Positions 1 through 7,280 are shown, counted from the stretch's first letter. The stretch: DNA of 18,949 bases from CAZPBC01 sp964584775 (GCA_964584775.1 CAZPBC010000041.1:1-18949), one strand, 5' to 3'. Program-made: numbers and translations. The notes: generated by a model not told the origin, from the sequence alone.

Positions 1-1
1 T

Positions 2-367
2 GAAAACTTAATTTTATCAAACAGAAAGTGGATTATTGAAAAGCTAGGACTAAAGTCGGAAGAAATTTTAGGTGATAATCCATTTTTTCAGAGTAGAACG
101 AAAAGGCACAAAAGTTGTCAAATTGATTACTTGATACAAACCAAGTTCAATACGTTGTATGTATGTGAGATCAAATACTCACGAAAAGAAATATCCTCAA
201 AAATCCTGAAAGAGATGAAAGAAAAAATTGACCGTTTATCCACTCCTAAAGGCTATTCATGTAGACCTGTTTTAATTCATTTGAGTGGAGTGAGTGAGTC
301 TGTTGAGACTAGTGGTTACTTCTCAAACATAATTGATCTTAATGAATTCTTGGAAACAAACGAGTAG
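2..367 (+). CDS. AAA+ ATPase with DUF234/PD-(D/E)XK-like C-terminus, 3' fragment (5' end outside window)
   Basis: The reading frame is open from base 2 to the TAG at 365-367, so this is the last 121 residues of a gene entering from the left; a TTG at 131 is internal, not a start. It aligns along its whole length with the C-terminus of the AAA+ ATPase at 12473-13918. Both share ENLxLSN, PFFQ, C-Q-(I/V)-D-x-LIQ, LYVCE(I/V)K and GYSxxPVLIH. The Asp of QIDYLIQ and the EIK that follows fit the D...ExK pattern of PD-(D/E)XK nuclease-like domains found at the end of DUF234-type ATPases. The ATPase core lies outside the window, so whether the whole gene is intact cannot be judged. It converges on the solute-binding protein gene with a 26-base gap. 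The local sequence is AT-rich like the second copy. Family assignment is firm by internal homology; function (defence, mobile-element or regulatory ATPase) is unknown. Confidence 0.8.
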   Translation, partial: ENLILSNRKWIIEKLGLKSEEILGDNPFFQSRTKRHKSCQIDYLIQTKFNTLYVCEIKYSRKEISSKILKEMKEKIDRLSTPKGYSCRPVLIHLSGVSESVETSGYFSNIIDLNEFLETNE

Positions 368-393
368 CATTGTCCTAGCAACTCTAAAAAGAG

Positions 394-1209
394 TCACGCC
401 TCATCGTCTTCTTCTTGTGGTTTGACGACTTCAGCTCCCTCGGGGGGCTTTTCAGCTAAGTCCCATTTGAAGAGCAGTTCACGGTAGGAGTGGTCTTCTC
501 TCATCTTTCTAAGGCCGGTGTTGAACATCTCGATCAACTTTCTTCCCTCTTCTGTTTTGAGAGTGGCGAGGCGGAGCCCCTCATCTGTGATCGGTGGGAT
601 GAGGAAGACGAGGTTATTCTTATAGAAACTTTGTGTGTATTCAAAGGCTTCGATGGCATCTAGTATAACTGCGTCAATCTGGCCTGAGGCGACCTGTCTT
701 AGAGCGGCGAGGACATTGTCAAAGGGAGTGAAAATGATCGGGAAGTCGATCTTAACGTTCGAGAGTGTCGTTGAGTTGCGTTCGACCGCCACAACCTTGT
801 TTTCTAGGTCTTTGAAACTGTTGATGTCGGAGTCTGTCTGAACGATGATGACAGGGCCTAGAAAAAAGAAAGGATCAGAAAACTCATACCTCTGTTCTAA
901 GCGGAAAGTGGGGTTGTCGAAGGTCACTACTGCATCGTCACGGCCTAAATTGAGGCTATTCATGACGTTTTGATAGGCAGAAGATTCAAGGTCGATGTCG
1001 AATCCCTCTCTTTCGGCAATGGCAAAGAGCAGTTCATCAGTAAAGCCAAGTAGGTTGTTCTCTTTTCCCATCAACTGGAGCGGATAAAAGGATTTATCGC
1101 GGCCAATTTTGTAGATTTTGTCACCCTTTGCTCCACCCCCGCATGAAGGGAAGTAAAAGAAGACGATAGCCATCAAAAAGAGAGTGATGAGAACTCTAAA
1201 ACTGCGCAT
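394..1209 (-). CDS. Amino-acid ABC transporter type solute-binding lipoprotein (SBP_bac_3 family)
   Basis: A family-3 periplasmic solute-binding protein of about 271 residues, the class that delivers amino acids (often glutamine, arginine or other polar ones) to ABC importers. The sequence shows a lipoprotein signal: MRSFRV, a hydrophobic stretch, then FPSC with Cys23 as the lipidated residue. The body has the usual FYPLQ...GFTDELLFAIAEREGF opening, SLxLGRDDAVV, YEFSDPFF, FKDLENKVVAV, SGQIDAVILD and a C-terminal LRKMREDHSYRELLFKW. The tail is acidic. An ATG at 1260 would add 17 residues before the signal peptide and has no ribosome site; the ATG at 1209 puts two arginines directly before the hydrophobic core and has AGG just upstream, so I chose it. 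No permease or ATPase gene lies beside it, so it is an orphan receptor here. Substrate cannot be told from the sequence by eye. It diverges from glgC. Confidence 0.85.
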   Translation of the reverse strand: MRSFRVLITLFLMAIVFFYFPSCGGGAKGDKIYKIGRDKSFYPLQLMGKENNLLGFTDELLFAIAEREGFDIDLESSAYQNVMNSLNLGRDDAVVTFDNPTFRLEQRYEFSDPFFFLGPVIIVQTDSDINSFKDLENKVVAVERNSTTLSNVKIDFPIIFTPFDNVLAALRQVASGQIDAVILDAIEAFEYTQSFYKNNLVFLIPPITDEGLRLATLKTEEGRKLIEMFNTGLRKMREDHSYRELLFKWDLAEKPPEGAEVVKPQEEDDEA

Positions 1210-1254
1210 AAACCTATGATAGTCAAATAATTCTAAAAAAAACAATAAGATCTT

Positions 1255-1282
1255 TTGCATTAAAAAATTTACTTGCTATATG
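1255..1282 (+). promoter_or_regulatory. Candidate glgC promoter (extended -10)
   Basis: TTGCAT at 1255-1260 and TATATG at 1277-1282 are 16 bases apart, and TGC directly before the -10 gives an extended -10 (TGnTATATG). The hexamer ends only six bases before the glgC ATG at 1289, so a transcript from it would be leaderless or nearly so, unless translation starts at the internal ATG at 1349. The -35 match is weak. Confidence 0.35.
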
Positions 1283-1288
1283 TGAGCT

Positions 1289-2578
1289 ATGGTGAACGCC
1301 CTCCTCCAATCCATCGACCAGGGAAGATCTCCCCAAACCTCCTTCGATATGTCACAGGTGGCAACGATCATTTTAGGGGGTGGAGAGGGAAAGCGCCTCT
1401 TTCCGCTCACTCAACACCGTTGTAAACCAGCAATTTGTTTTGGTGGGCGCTACCGTCTGATCGATGTTCCTGTTTCGATGGCTCTGCACTCAGGCTGCAA
1501 CAAGATCTTCATCCTCACTCAGTTTCTTTCTTCCACTCTCCACCGTCATGTTGTTCAGTCTTATAGAGTTGGAGACTATTCGTCCGGTTTTATCGATCTT
1601 CTTTCGTGCGAGCAGACCTCAAAAGGCTACTGCTGGTACGAAGGAACCGCAGATGCGGTCCGTCAACATAAGTATGTCTTCCGAGATACTCCTTGTGAGT
1701 ATTTCCTCATCCTCTCCGGAGACCAGCTCTACAAGTTCGATTTCCGCCACTTTGTCAGCCACGCTGAGCAGACAGGTGCTGACCTCACGATCGGCTGCAT
1801 CGAAGTCGATGAGACAGATGCGTCTCGCATGGGCATTATGAAGGTGGACGGTGACCACAACATCGTTGACTTTGTGGAAAAACCGAAACAAAAAGAACAA
1901 CTTCAAGGATTTAGCTCCCCATATAGCTCTTCAAAGTACTTAGCTTCAATGGGGATATACCTCTTTCGAAGGGACGCTCTTTTAAAGCTGATTAACGAGC
2001 ATCCAGGAAATGACTTTGGGATGCACCTGATCCCCTCCAAAGTGAAACATGGGTCGACCCAGGCGTATGTCTATGATGGCTACTGGGAAGATATTGGAAC
2101 GATTAGCTCTTATTACAAAGCGAACCTTGCACTCACAAAAAAAGAGTGTCCCTTTGATATTCTTGACTCTACGATGCCGGTCATCACCCGCCGCCAGCAT
2201 CTTGCTGGGTCGAAGATTTATGGCGGAAATATCTCGAGCAGCATTCTCTGTGATGGCTCGATCATCGATGCGAAAGAGATCTCAGGAAGTATCGTCGGCC
2301 AACAGTCTCTCATCCGTAAGGGAACGACTCTGAAAGATTGCTACATCATGGGAAATGACTGCCTCGATGGCCGCACTCACAAAGGCCACCATGTGGGCAT
2401 CGGTGAAAATGTGGTGATTGAGAATGCCATCATCGACCGGAATGTAGCGATTGGAAAGAACGTCCGTCTGATCAACCAAAACAACCATGTGAACTACGAC
2501 GGTGATGGAATCTACGTCCGTGACGGCGTGCTTGTGGTCTCCCGTGGTGCTGACATTCCTGACGGAACGGTCTTTTAG
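1289..2578 (+). CDS. glgC: Glucose-1-phosphate adenylyltransferase (ADP-glucose pyrophosphorylase)
   Basis: Makes ADP-glucose and pyrophosphate from ATP and glucose 1-phosphate, the committed step of bacterial glycogen synthesis, in the cytosol. The 429-residue length is normal for the family. The N-terminal nucleotidyltransferase domain carries LGGGEGKRLFPLT (29-41), CKPA (45-48), GGRYRLIDVPVS (52-63), WYEGTADAVRQ (116-126) and SGDQLY (143-148, the metal-binding Asp). DFVEKP and GYWEDIGT, the sugar-phosphate site motifs, follow. The last third is a left-handed beta-helix made of hexapeptide-like repeats rich in isoleucine (IGENVVIENAIIDRNVAIG). It ends with RDGV and GADIPDG, as chlamydial and enterobacterial GlgC proteins do. 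The start at 1289 lacks a Shine-Dalgarno sequence; ATG 1349 (Met21, just before the catalytic loop) is the alternative. It diverges from the solute-binding protein and is followed after 48 bases by a metallophosphoesterase on the same strand. No other glg gene is in the window. Confidence 0.95.
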   Translation: MVNALLQSIDQGRSPQTSFDMSQVATIILGGGEGKRLFPLTQHRCKPAICFGGRYRLIDVPVSMALHSGCNKIFILTQFLSSTLHRHVVQSYRVGDYSSGFIDLLSCEQTSKGYCWYEGTADAVRQHKYVFRDTPCEYFLILSGDQLYKFDFRHFVSHAEQTGADLTIGCIEVDETDASRMGIMKVDGDHNIVDFVEKPKQKEQLQGFSSPYSSSKYLASMGIYLFRRDALLKLINEHPGNDFGMHLIPSKVKHGSTQAYVYDGYWEDIGTISSYYKANLALTKKECPFDILDSTMPVITRRQHLAGSKIYGGNISSSILCDGSIIDAKEISGSIVGQQSLIRKGTTLKDCYIMGNDCLDGRTHKGHHVGIGENVVIENAIIDRNVAIGKNVRLINQNNHVNYDGDGIYVRDGVLVVSRGADIPDGTVF

Positions 2579-2588
2579 TTAAGTTTCG

Positions 2589-2618
2589 TTGACAAAGAGC
2601 TCTCACTCCCTTCAAAAT
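2589..2618 (+). promoter_or_regulatory. Candidate promoter of the metallophosphoesterase
   Basis: A perfect -35 box TTGACA at 2589-2594 is followed after 18 bases by CAAAAT (2613-2618), a 4/6 match to the -10 consensus, eight bases before the ATG at 2627. No Shine-Dalgarno sequence precedes that ATG, so the transcript may be leaderless. The weak -10 keeps confidence low. Confidence 0.3.
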
Positions 2619-2626
2619 AGCTTCCT

Positions 2627-3379
2627 ATGAAAGTTTGGACCATAGCAGATTTACACCTCTCCTTTGGAGTGCCGGGAAAAAAGATGGATGTCTTTGGTGA
2701 ACGCTGGTTCAACCATGAAGAGCGCCTCAAAGAGCATTGGCTTGAACTGATTGCTCCAGAGGATCTTGTTCTCATTCCAGGAGACATCTCTTGGGCGATG
2801 CACTTTGATCAGGCGATCCCAGACCTCGAGTGGATCGACCGTCTTCCAGGCACCAAGCTTCTCCTCCGAGGCAACCACGACTACTGGTGGTCAGCAATCA
2901 CCAAGATCCGTAAAAAGCTCCCACCTACTATCCACCTCATTCATAACGACTCGATGCGCGTTGGAGATCTTGAAATAGGCGGCGCGCGGCTTTGGGATAA
3001 CATCGATCTCGATTTTGATGACTATGTCGTCATGAATGAAAATCCTTTCGAAAATAAAGAGCAGGCTGAACTCTTTAGTCATGATGAGGAGAATGAGAAG
3101 ATCCTCCACCGTGAGCTGTTGCGTCTTGAGACGAGTCTAAAAACCTTTAAAGAGAAGGACACGCTCAAGATCGCTATGACCCACTATCCTCCCGTCGGCC
3201 CCGAGATGGAAGAGACAGCAGCCTCTCGACTTTTCAAGAAGTACGGGGTTAAGATTGTCGTCTTTGGCCACCTCCACAACGTCACTCTCGACTCTCTCCA
3301 TTACGGAGAGAAAGAGGGCATCCGCTACATCTACTCAGCGGGCGACTATATCGATTTTCGCCCAATCCGCGTCCTCTAA
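2627..3379 (+). CDS. Calcineurin-like metallophosphoesterase
   Basis: A 250-residue two-metal phosphoesterase of the calcineurin-like fold, resembling the predicted phosphohydrolases of the COG1768 type. The five metal-ligand blocks are all present in order: DLH (8-10), GDISW (52-56), GNHDYWW (82-88), THYPP (185-189) and GHLH (214-217), so the enzyme should be active. The FGERW segment (23-27) and the double Trp after GNHD are typical of that subgroup. There is no signal peptide or membrane segment, so it should act in the cytosol. The substrate is unknown; such proteins hydrolyse phosphomono- or diesters. It lies 48 bases after glgC on the same strand, close enough for co-transcription, though a possible promoter of its own lies in the gap. 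Nothing links it functionally to glycogen. Family is secure, role is not. Confidence 0.9.
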   Translation: MKVWTIADLHLSFGVPGKKMDVFGERWFNHEERLKEHWLELIAPEDLVLIPGDISWAMHFDQAIPDLEWIDRLPGTKLLLRGNHDYWWSAITKIRKKLPPTIHLIHNDSMRVGDLEIGGARLWDNIDLDFDDYVVMNENPFENKEQAELFSHDEENEKILHRELLRLETSLKTFKEKDTLKIAMTHYPPVGPEMEETAASRLFKKYGVKIVVFGHLHNVTLDSLHYGEKEGIRYIYSAGDYIDFRPIRVL

Positions 3380-3392
3380 AGCAAAATTTTTC

Positions 3393-3420
3393 TTTTCAAA
3401 AATGTCAGGTTGCATAAAAT
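3393..3420 (+). promoter_or_regulatory. Candidate promoter of the toxin-antitoxin operon
   Basis: TTTTCA at 3393-3398, a 16-base spacer and TAAAAT at 3415-3420 form a plausible sigma70-type promoter 30 bases before the toxin ATG. Its -10 box directly abuts the operator palindrome at 3421-3436, which would cover the transcription start (about 3427). Confidence 0.5.
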
Positions 3421-3436
3421 GGTATCAAATGATACC
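3421..3436 (+). promoter_or_regulatory. Operator palindrome, probable autoregulatory site
   Basis: GGTATCAAATGATACC is a perfect inverted repeat of two 7-base arms (GGTATCA and TGATACC) around AA. It starts at the base after the -10 box. The antitoxin has an MqsA/Xre-type HTH, and such antitoxins bind palindromes at their own promoters, so this is the natural binding site. That the antitoxin binds here is inference; the palindrome is seen directly. Confidence 0.7.
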
Positions 3437-3449
3437 GAAATAAGGTAAA

Positions 3450-3818
3450 ATGATGATCACTCTTAGACCCACAGTGAGAGAAATCGACAAGCGCCTGAAA
3501 GAGGCGCAGAAGGCTCTTTTGGATCGAAAGGTCCTTTTTGCCAACCCGACGAAAGCCTTAGGGGAGCTGTGGGAGCTAGATATTGAGAGTGTAGATGATG
3601 TCTGGAACCTGATGTTGAAGCTTCTTGTGGAGGTGGACCGAGATTGTTATTCGGGGATGCGTCCACCGCAAAGGAGTTACGAGAAGGCGGTAGAGAACAA
3701 AGAGCTCTGGGCCTTCACCTGGGAGAGTCCCTTGTTAGGGAAGAGAATGTATTTAAAGTTTGTCGTGAAAGAGGGAACATTTTACTACATTTCCCTTCAC
3801 GAGAGTCGAGGTGATTAA
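3450..3818 (+). CDS. MqsR-like (RelE/MqsR superfamily) toxin, type II toxin-antitoxin system
   Basis: A small protein of 121-122 residues in front of an MqsA-like antitoxin. By eye its second half follows the MqsR pattern. An ELDIESVDDVWNLMLKLL helix corresponds to the LDFDGMCNVI region, D-R-D-C-Y-S-G-M to the SDFYKSM region, then LWAFTWESPLLGKRMYLKFVV and a final FYYISLHES strand match the QVYLKITV and LIVSFKE strands. MqsR is a translation-dependent mRNA endonuclease; that this protein cleaves RNA is inference. It is longer than MqsR (about 98 residues), with an N-terminal helix (TVREIDKRLKEAQKALL). Two ATGs in tandem, 3450 and 3453, are possible starts; AAGG at 3442-3445 is better placed for 3453. 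The stop TAA is one base before the antitoxin ATG. Order toxin then antitoxin is as in mqsRA and higBA. Another RelE-like toxin family is the alternative. Confidence 0.65.
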   Translation: MMITLRPTVREIDKRLKEAQKALLDRKVLFANPTKALGELWELDIESVDDVWNLMLKLLVEVDRDCYSGMRPPQRSYEKAVENKELWAFTWESPLLGKRMYLKFVVKEGTFYYISLHESRGD

Positions 3819-3819
3819 A

Positions 3820-4692
3820 ATGGAATGCCTAAACTGCAACAGCAAAAAGTTTATCAAGAAGAAGCTCCGCTTCAGCCCGGTCGTTAAAGGGCAGAAGATC
3901 GATGTGATCACACTGTGTGACGTTTGCTGCAGCTGTGGTGAAGCATTGATGGATAGCAAACAGATGACACTATTTCGCCGCGAGTCGGCTGACGCTTACC
4001 GCGCGAAAAACAAGCTACTCACATCAAAACAGATTGTGGCATACCGCGAATCGCTCGGAATGTCGCAGGCGACGTTTGCGCGTTATTTAAACGTGGGTGA
4101 AGCCAGCATCAAACGCTGGGAGACGCACCACGTTCAAGACGCGAGTCAAGATGAGCACATCCGTTTGAAGTGCGACGAAGCGTATGCGGAGTCGAACTAT
4201 TTGAACGTGCACTGGAAAAAGCAGGAGTCGGACGAATATAGCGGTAACTGCAAATTCAATTTGCAGCTGTTTAAATCCGTAGCGCTCTTTTTAGTGAGCA
4301 AGACAAACGAGTCGATCATATTTTTAAACAAGTTGCACTACTACGTGGACTTTTTGCACTACAAAAAGCACGGAGTGAGTTTGACCGGCACGCGCTACGT
4401 TCCACTCAAGTATGGGCCCTGCCCCGACCAGTACCGGGTCATTTACGACAGCTTGGTACAGAGCGGTGTACTAAAGCAGGTGTCCGACACTGAGTATGAA
4501 GCGCTGCAAGAGCTGGACTTGACACTGTTTGATGACCAAGAGCTTGAAACACTCGAGGAGCTCTATGAGCTGTACAAAGAGAAAGGTGCTGAGGCTTTGT
4601 ATGAACTCTCCCATAAGGAGAAGGGTTACAAAGACACACCCGAGTGCAAGTTCATCAGCTACGACTCATCGAAAAGTTTGTTGATCGGCTAG
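3820..4692 (+). CDS. Antitoxin: MqsA-type zinc finger and HTH fused to a Panacea (DUF4065/SocA-like) domain
   Basis: A 290-residue protein in three parts. Residues 1-45 hold a YgiT/MqsA-type zinc finger (C3, C6, C36, C39 in CxxC...CxxCG). Residues 66-103 are an HTH of MqsA type (LTSKQIVAYRESLGMSQATF, then a recognition helix ending IKRWE). About 150-272 is a Panacea/DUF4065 domain (LNKLHYYVDFLHYKKHG, LTGTRYV, KYGPCPDQY, LVQSGVL). The Panacea domain is known to neutralise many unrelated toxins, while in MqsA the zinc finger binds MqsR and the HTH binds DNA, so this protein may have two toxin-binding modules. The start is ATG 3820: GAGG at 3808-3811 lies eight bases upstream. A GTG at 3811 overlaps that ribosome site and is rejected. 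The stop of the toxin and this start are one base apart, so translation is coupled. It probably represses its own operon at 3421-3436. Confidence 0.8.
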   Translation: MECLNCNSKKFIKKKLRFSPVVKGQKIDVITLCDVCCSCGEALMDSKQMTLFRRESADAYRAKNKLLTSKQIVAYRESLGMSQATFARYLNVGEASIKRWETHHVQDASQDEHIRLKCDEAYAESNYLNVHWKKQESDEYSGNCKFNLQLFKSVALFLVSKTNESIIFLNKLHYYVDFLHYKKHGVSLTGTRYVPLKYGPCPDQYRVIYDSLVQSGVLKQVSDTEYEALQELDLTLFDDQELETLEELYELYKEKGAEALYELSHKEKGYKDTPECKFISYDSSKSLLIG

Positions 4693-4729
4693 CGACAAAA
4701 ATTCGAGCCTTTTTTGAAACGCATACACC

Positions 4730-4783
4730 TGTTTTTATATGATATATCATGTAGAAAACGGATGTTTTTATATCATATATTAT
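4730..4783. repeat. Two imperfect 21-bp AT-rich direct repeats downstream of the antitoxin
   Basis: 4730-4750 and 4763-4783 both begin TGTTTTTATAT and agree at 19 of 21 positions, 33 bases apart start to start (about three helical turns). The first copy contains the perfect palindrome ATGATATATCAT (4739-4750). They lie in the 134-base gap between the antitoxin gene and the convergent unknown gene ending at 4827. They could be protein-binding sites, a scar of an insertion, or chance in an AT-rich gap; no T-tailed GC-rich terminator is seen here. Confidence 0.6.
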
Positions 4784-4826
4784 ATAAGTTTCTTCCTATT
4801 TCATTAAATATAAGAGACTTGAATTT

Positions 4827-6002
4827 CTAATCACTAGAAGAGGTGAGAGAAGAGCTAGATCCCGGAAGAGTGGATGAGGTGATTCTGCGCTCACGGGAGC
4901 GCTCCTCATTAGCCACCTCGTTGACCTCCCGAACGAGGGTTTGGAAGATGGTGGTGGCATCGGCTCCATCTTCTGCGAGCAGATTAAAAGTTGCTGAGAT
5001 TCGGTGGGGAAGTGTGACACCACGTGGGGAGCTCTTTTGGCTTTCCCAACACATTTTGACATCATCTGTGCGTGCCTGGTCAAAGGGGTTCCAGCGAAAG
5101 CTTTCACTCAGTGCTTCTATGAGAGTGCATGCCGCCTTTTCCATAGGTGATGAAGGCTCTCCTTCGGGAGGGTGACTGATGAAGCTGCTAACGACTGAGA
5201 CCCAGTCAGCGCGTGCAGAAGCGGAATCACTATCGTCAAACTTAAAGAGTTTTGTCAGGGCGTTCACGGCACTGGGACCCAGGTTGAGGATCGCAAGAAG
5301 ATCCTCAATGAAGCGGGGCAGAAGCTCATGCATGGAGCTGTCAATCCCATCGTAAATCTCTGGTTGTTGAGAGAGGATCGCGTCTCCGATCCCTGAGTGA
5401 AGTAACTCGATCCAGTTGGTGGATAAAGGGGTTCTTGGAAGAGGGACTTTAGTGAGAGAGACGGTTTTTCCTTCGACACGAAAACGAAGCTGTTGGGGAG
5501 ATGTCTCTTCTGTGAATGTCACGAGGGGAACTTCCAAACCGAGGAGCTGAAGAAGCTCTTTTCTGTAATAACTCACGACAAAGAAAAGATCTGAAAGAGG
5601 CTCTGCACTTCTTGAAAGGAGGGAGCTGACGAGATGCCTTTCACCGTAGGTGAGTTGGCAGCGTGTCCATGTCATTAATTGACCCCTTAAGTTTTCGAGG
5701 CTTTCTTCTTGAGAGCTCTTCTCTTCACCCATAAGCCACTTGGTTAAGCTGTATGCAAAGTCTCTGTCTGTGATGCTGACTTGCCTTTCGGCAAGTTCCA
5801 TTCGTATGCCCTCTTCTGAGCCCCGGTCCATCAAGCAGAGCTCAACAAGATGAGTGACTCTTCGTGCTAAAACCTCGACTAAAGAGGCTTCGATGCCTGG
5901 GTAAGATGAAAGCCAAGTGAATCTTTCCATCTCTGCAAAGAGGGCCGTCGTGTTGGTGAGCGTTAATCCTCCTAAGGTTGCCTTTAGAGCTAAGGGATCC
6001 AT
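4827..6002 (-). CDS. Unknown protein, second of a tandem paralogue pair, Ser-rich C-terminus
   Basis: Not a family I recognise. It is about 391 residues, without signal peptide or clear membrane helix, so cytosolic or exported by a signal-less route. It is clearly a paralogue of the protein encoded just upstream (6005-7171). Shared blocks are ERFTxLxSYP near residue 30, LTKWLMGE, YYRKELLQLLGLEVPL, WIELLHSGIGDAIL and the strongest, LPRFIEDLLAILNLGPSA, in the middle. The C-terminus is low-complexity and rich in Ser (LPGSSSSLTSSSD). The start is ATG 6002: AGAGGAG (6017-6011) lies eight bases upstream. A TTG at 6008 would overlap the ribosome site and is rejected. The stop of the upstream gene (6007-6005) and this ATG are two bases apart, so the pair is translationally coupled. 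In an intracellular bacterium such lineage-specific paralogues may be secreted effectors, but that is speculation. Confidence 0.75.
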   Translation of the reverse strand: MDPLALKATLGGLTLTNTTALFAEMERFTWLSSYPGIEASLVEVLARRVTHLVELCLMDRGSEEGIRMELAERQVSITDRDFAYSLTKWLMGEEKSSQEESLENLRGQLMTWTRCQLTYGERHLVSSLLSRSAEPLSDLFFVVSYYRKELLQLLGLEVPLVTFTEETSPQQLRFRVEGKTVSLTKVPLPRTPLSTNWIELLHSGIGDAILSQQPEIYDGIDSSMHELLPRFIEDLLAILNLGPSAVNALTKLFKFDDSDSASARADWVSVVSSFISHPPEGEPSSPMEKAACTLIEALSESFRWNPFDQARTDDVKMCWESQKSSPRGVTLPHRISATFNLLAEDGADATTIFQTLVREVNEVANEERSRERRITSSTLPGSSSSLTSSSD

Positions 6003-6004
6003 TT

Positions 6005-7171
6005 TCAATTCTCCTCTGATGAAGAGATTCCTGAAGGTCCGAGGATAGGGGAAGGAATACTCGGTTGTCGGTTTTCCTCTTCTGTCATTGCCTCAAGATC
6101 TTCGAGAAGACTTTGGTAAACTTCCGTAGGCTCTTTTTTTTCCATTTGGGTGAGAGCTTCCGCAACACGGTAGTAGACGGGGGTGTTTCTTGGAGAGCTT
6201 TTCGGTTTGCTGCTTTCACTTAGAAGGAGACTGAGTTGTATACTATCGCGATCATCCCAATAGACCCTCTCTTTAAAGAGTCGAATGAGGATTTCTGCTG
6301 CACGTAGAAAGGGAGAGCCCATACCGGGGTCGTAACCTGGACGAACTTGAAGCCGCTTCTCCACTGCGAAGATAAAGTGACAACGGGTACTAGCACCTTC
6401 TGAAAGGTCCATCTCAAGCTTTTGCTTGAGATAGAGAATCGCTGAGGGACCGAGATTGAGGATCATGAGAAGATCGTCGATCAGTTCTGGGAGAAAGGGG
6501 ATCAAGAACTCATCCACTAGCGAAAATATCGCTAACTCTTCGCGTAGGATGTATTCGCCGAGTCCAGCGTGAAAGAGCTCTGGCCAACACTTTTCGATTG
6601 GCTGTGTAGGGAGGGGGATTCTGATGAGTTTCGCTTTCTTGAGTTCGAGAGGGAAGTTGTGCCTTTCTGGTTTCTTTTGATGATCAAATGATAGCAAGGG
6701 AACTGGAAACTCCAGAGCTTCTAGGAGGTCTTTTCTGTAGAAAGTGATTGCCAGTTGAAGCTGTCGTGCAGCACTGTCTCCTAATGAGAGCGCATAAGCC
6801 AGACAACGTTGTTCGTCGCTCAGCTGGAAATCCGTTTCATCGATCAGTTCTTCTCTTAGGCGGTGAAGTTGACTCCCTTCTATCATTTGCACGTCCCCGA
6901 TCAGCCAACGGGTGAGGTCTACAGCTAGCTGCGTTTCGTAGGGGTAATCGACTCGGTTTCTCAGTTCTCGGTCGACCGCTTCGCTGTTTTCCTCCACTTG
7001 TAGAAATTTCTCAGTGACTCCCATCACGCTCTGGACAAGCACCTCCACAAGTGCTTTTTCTACCTCTGGATAGGAGGTTAGGTGGGTGAACCTTTCCCCT
7101 CCTCGAAGGAGAGAGAGTGTGTTTCGAAAAGTTAGGCCTTCGCTGCCTTCAGGGAATGCTGCTGGGATCAT
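6005..7171 (-). CDS. Unknown protein, first of a tandem paralogue pair
   Basis: A 388-residue protein of no family I can name, homologous over its full length to the next gene. Matching blocks include ERFTHLTSYPEVEKALVEVL, LTRWLIGD, FYRKDLLEALEFPVPLLSF, WPELFHAGLGEYIL and LPELIDDLLMILNLGPSA. The predicted structure is mostly helical by appearance; there is no signal peptide, Cys cluster or nucleotide-binding motif. The C-terminus ends in a Ser/Pro/Glu-rich tail (GPSGISSSEEN). The ATG at 7171 has AGGG eleven bases upstream and another AGG too close to serve. Upstream lies the nrdJ terminator hairpin. I see no good promoter in the remaining gap, so transcription may come partly from read-through. 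The duplication must be old, since only scattered blocks are conserved. Confidence 0.75.
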   Translation of the reverse strand: MIPAAFPEGSEGLTFRNTLSLLRGGERFTHLTSYPEVEKALVEVLVQSVMGVTEKFLQVEENSEAVDRELRNRVDYPYETQLAVDLTRWLIGDVQMIEGSQLHRLREELIDETDFQLSDEQRCLAYALSLGDSAARQLQLAITFYRKDLLEALEFPVPLLSFDHQKKPERHNFPLELKKAKLIRIPLPTQPIEKCWPELFHAGLGEYILREELAIFSLVDEFLIPFLPELIDDLLMILNLGPSAILYLKQKLEMDLSEGASTRCHFIFAVEKRLQVRPGYDPGMGSPFLRAAEILIRLFKERVYWDDRDSIQLSLLLSESSKPKSSPRNTPVYYRVAEALTQMEKKEPTEVYQSLLEDLEAMTEEENRQPSIPSPILGPSGISSSEEN

Positions 7172-7210
7172 ACCTGCATCATCCCTATGGAGTCTTTTTT
7201 TTCAAAAAAG

Positions 7211-7233
7211 AAAGCCCACAAAGTGTGGGCTTT
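7211..7233 (-). terminator. Intrinsic terminator of nrdJ
   Basis: AAAGCCCACA (7211-7220) and TGTGGGCTTT (7224-7233) form a perfect 10-bp stem with a 3-base loop. On the minus strand the stem is followed by a run of C and T residues (CTTTTTT), as expected for Rho-independent termination 48 bases after the nrdJ stop codon. Confidence 0.88.
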
Positions 7234-7280
7234 CATCTTGGACCGTATGACTTCGCTTGTGGACAATCAAGCTCCATCGT

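Noticed and set aside
381..394. ACTCT/AGAGT hairpin between the ATPase fragment and the solute-binding protein gene
   Set aside because: Five-base stem without a convincing T-tract; could be chance.
3811..3819. GTG start for the antitoxin at 3811
   Set aside because: The G of this GTG is part of the GAGG ribosome site of ATG 3820, and the zinc finger begins directly after that ATG.
6003..6008. TTG start for the second unknown paralogue
   Set aside because: Only two bases from the ribosome site; ATG 6002 is eight bases away and fits.
7171..7185. Mini-ORF (ATG ATG CAG GTA TGA on the minus strand) overlapping the start of the first unknown paralogue
   Set aside because: Its stop overlaps the gene's ATG in the manner of a coupling leader, but its own ribosome site is too close and chance is likely.
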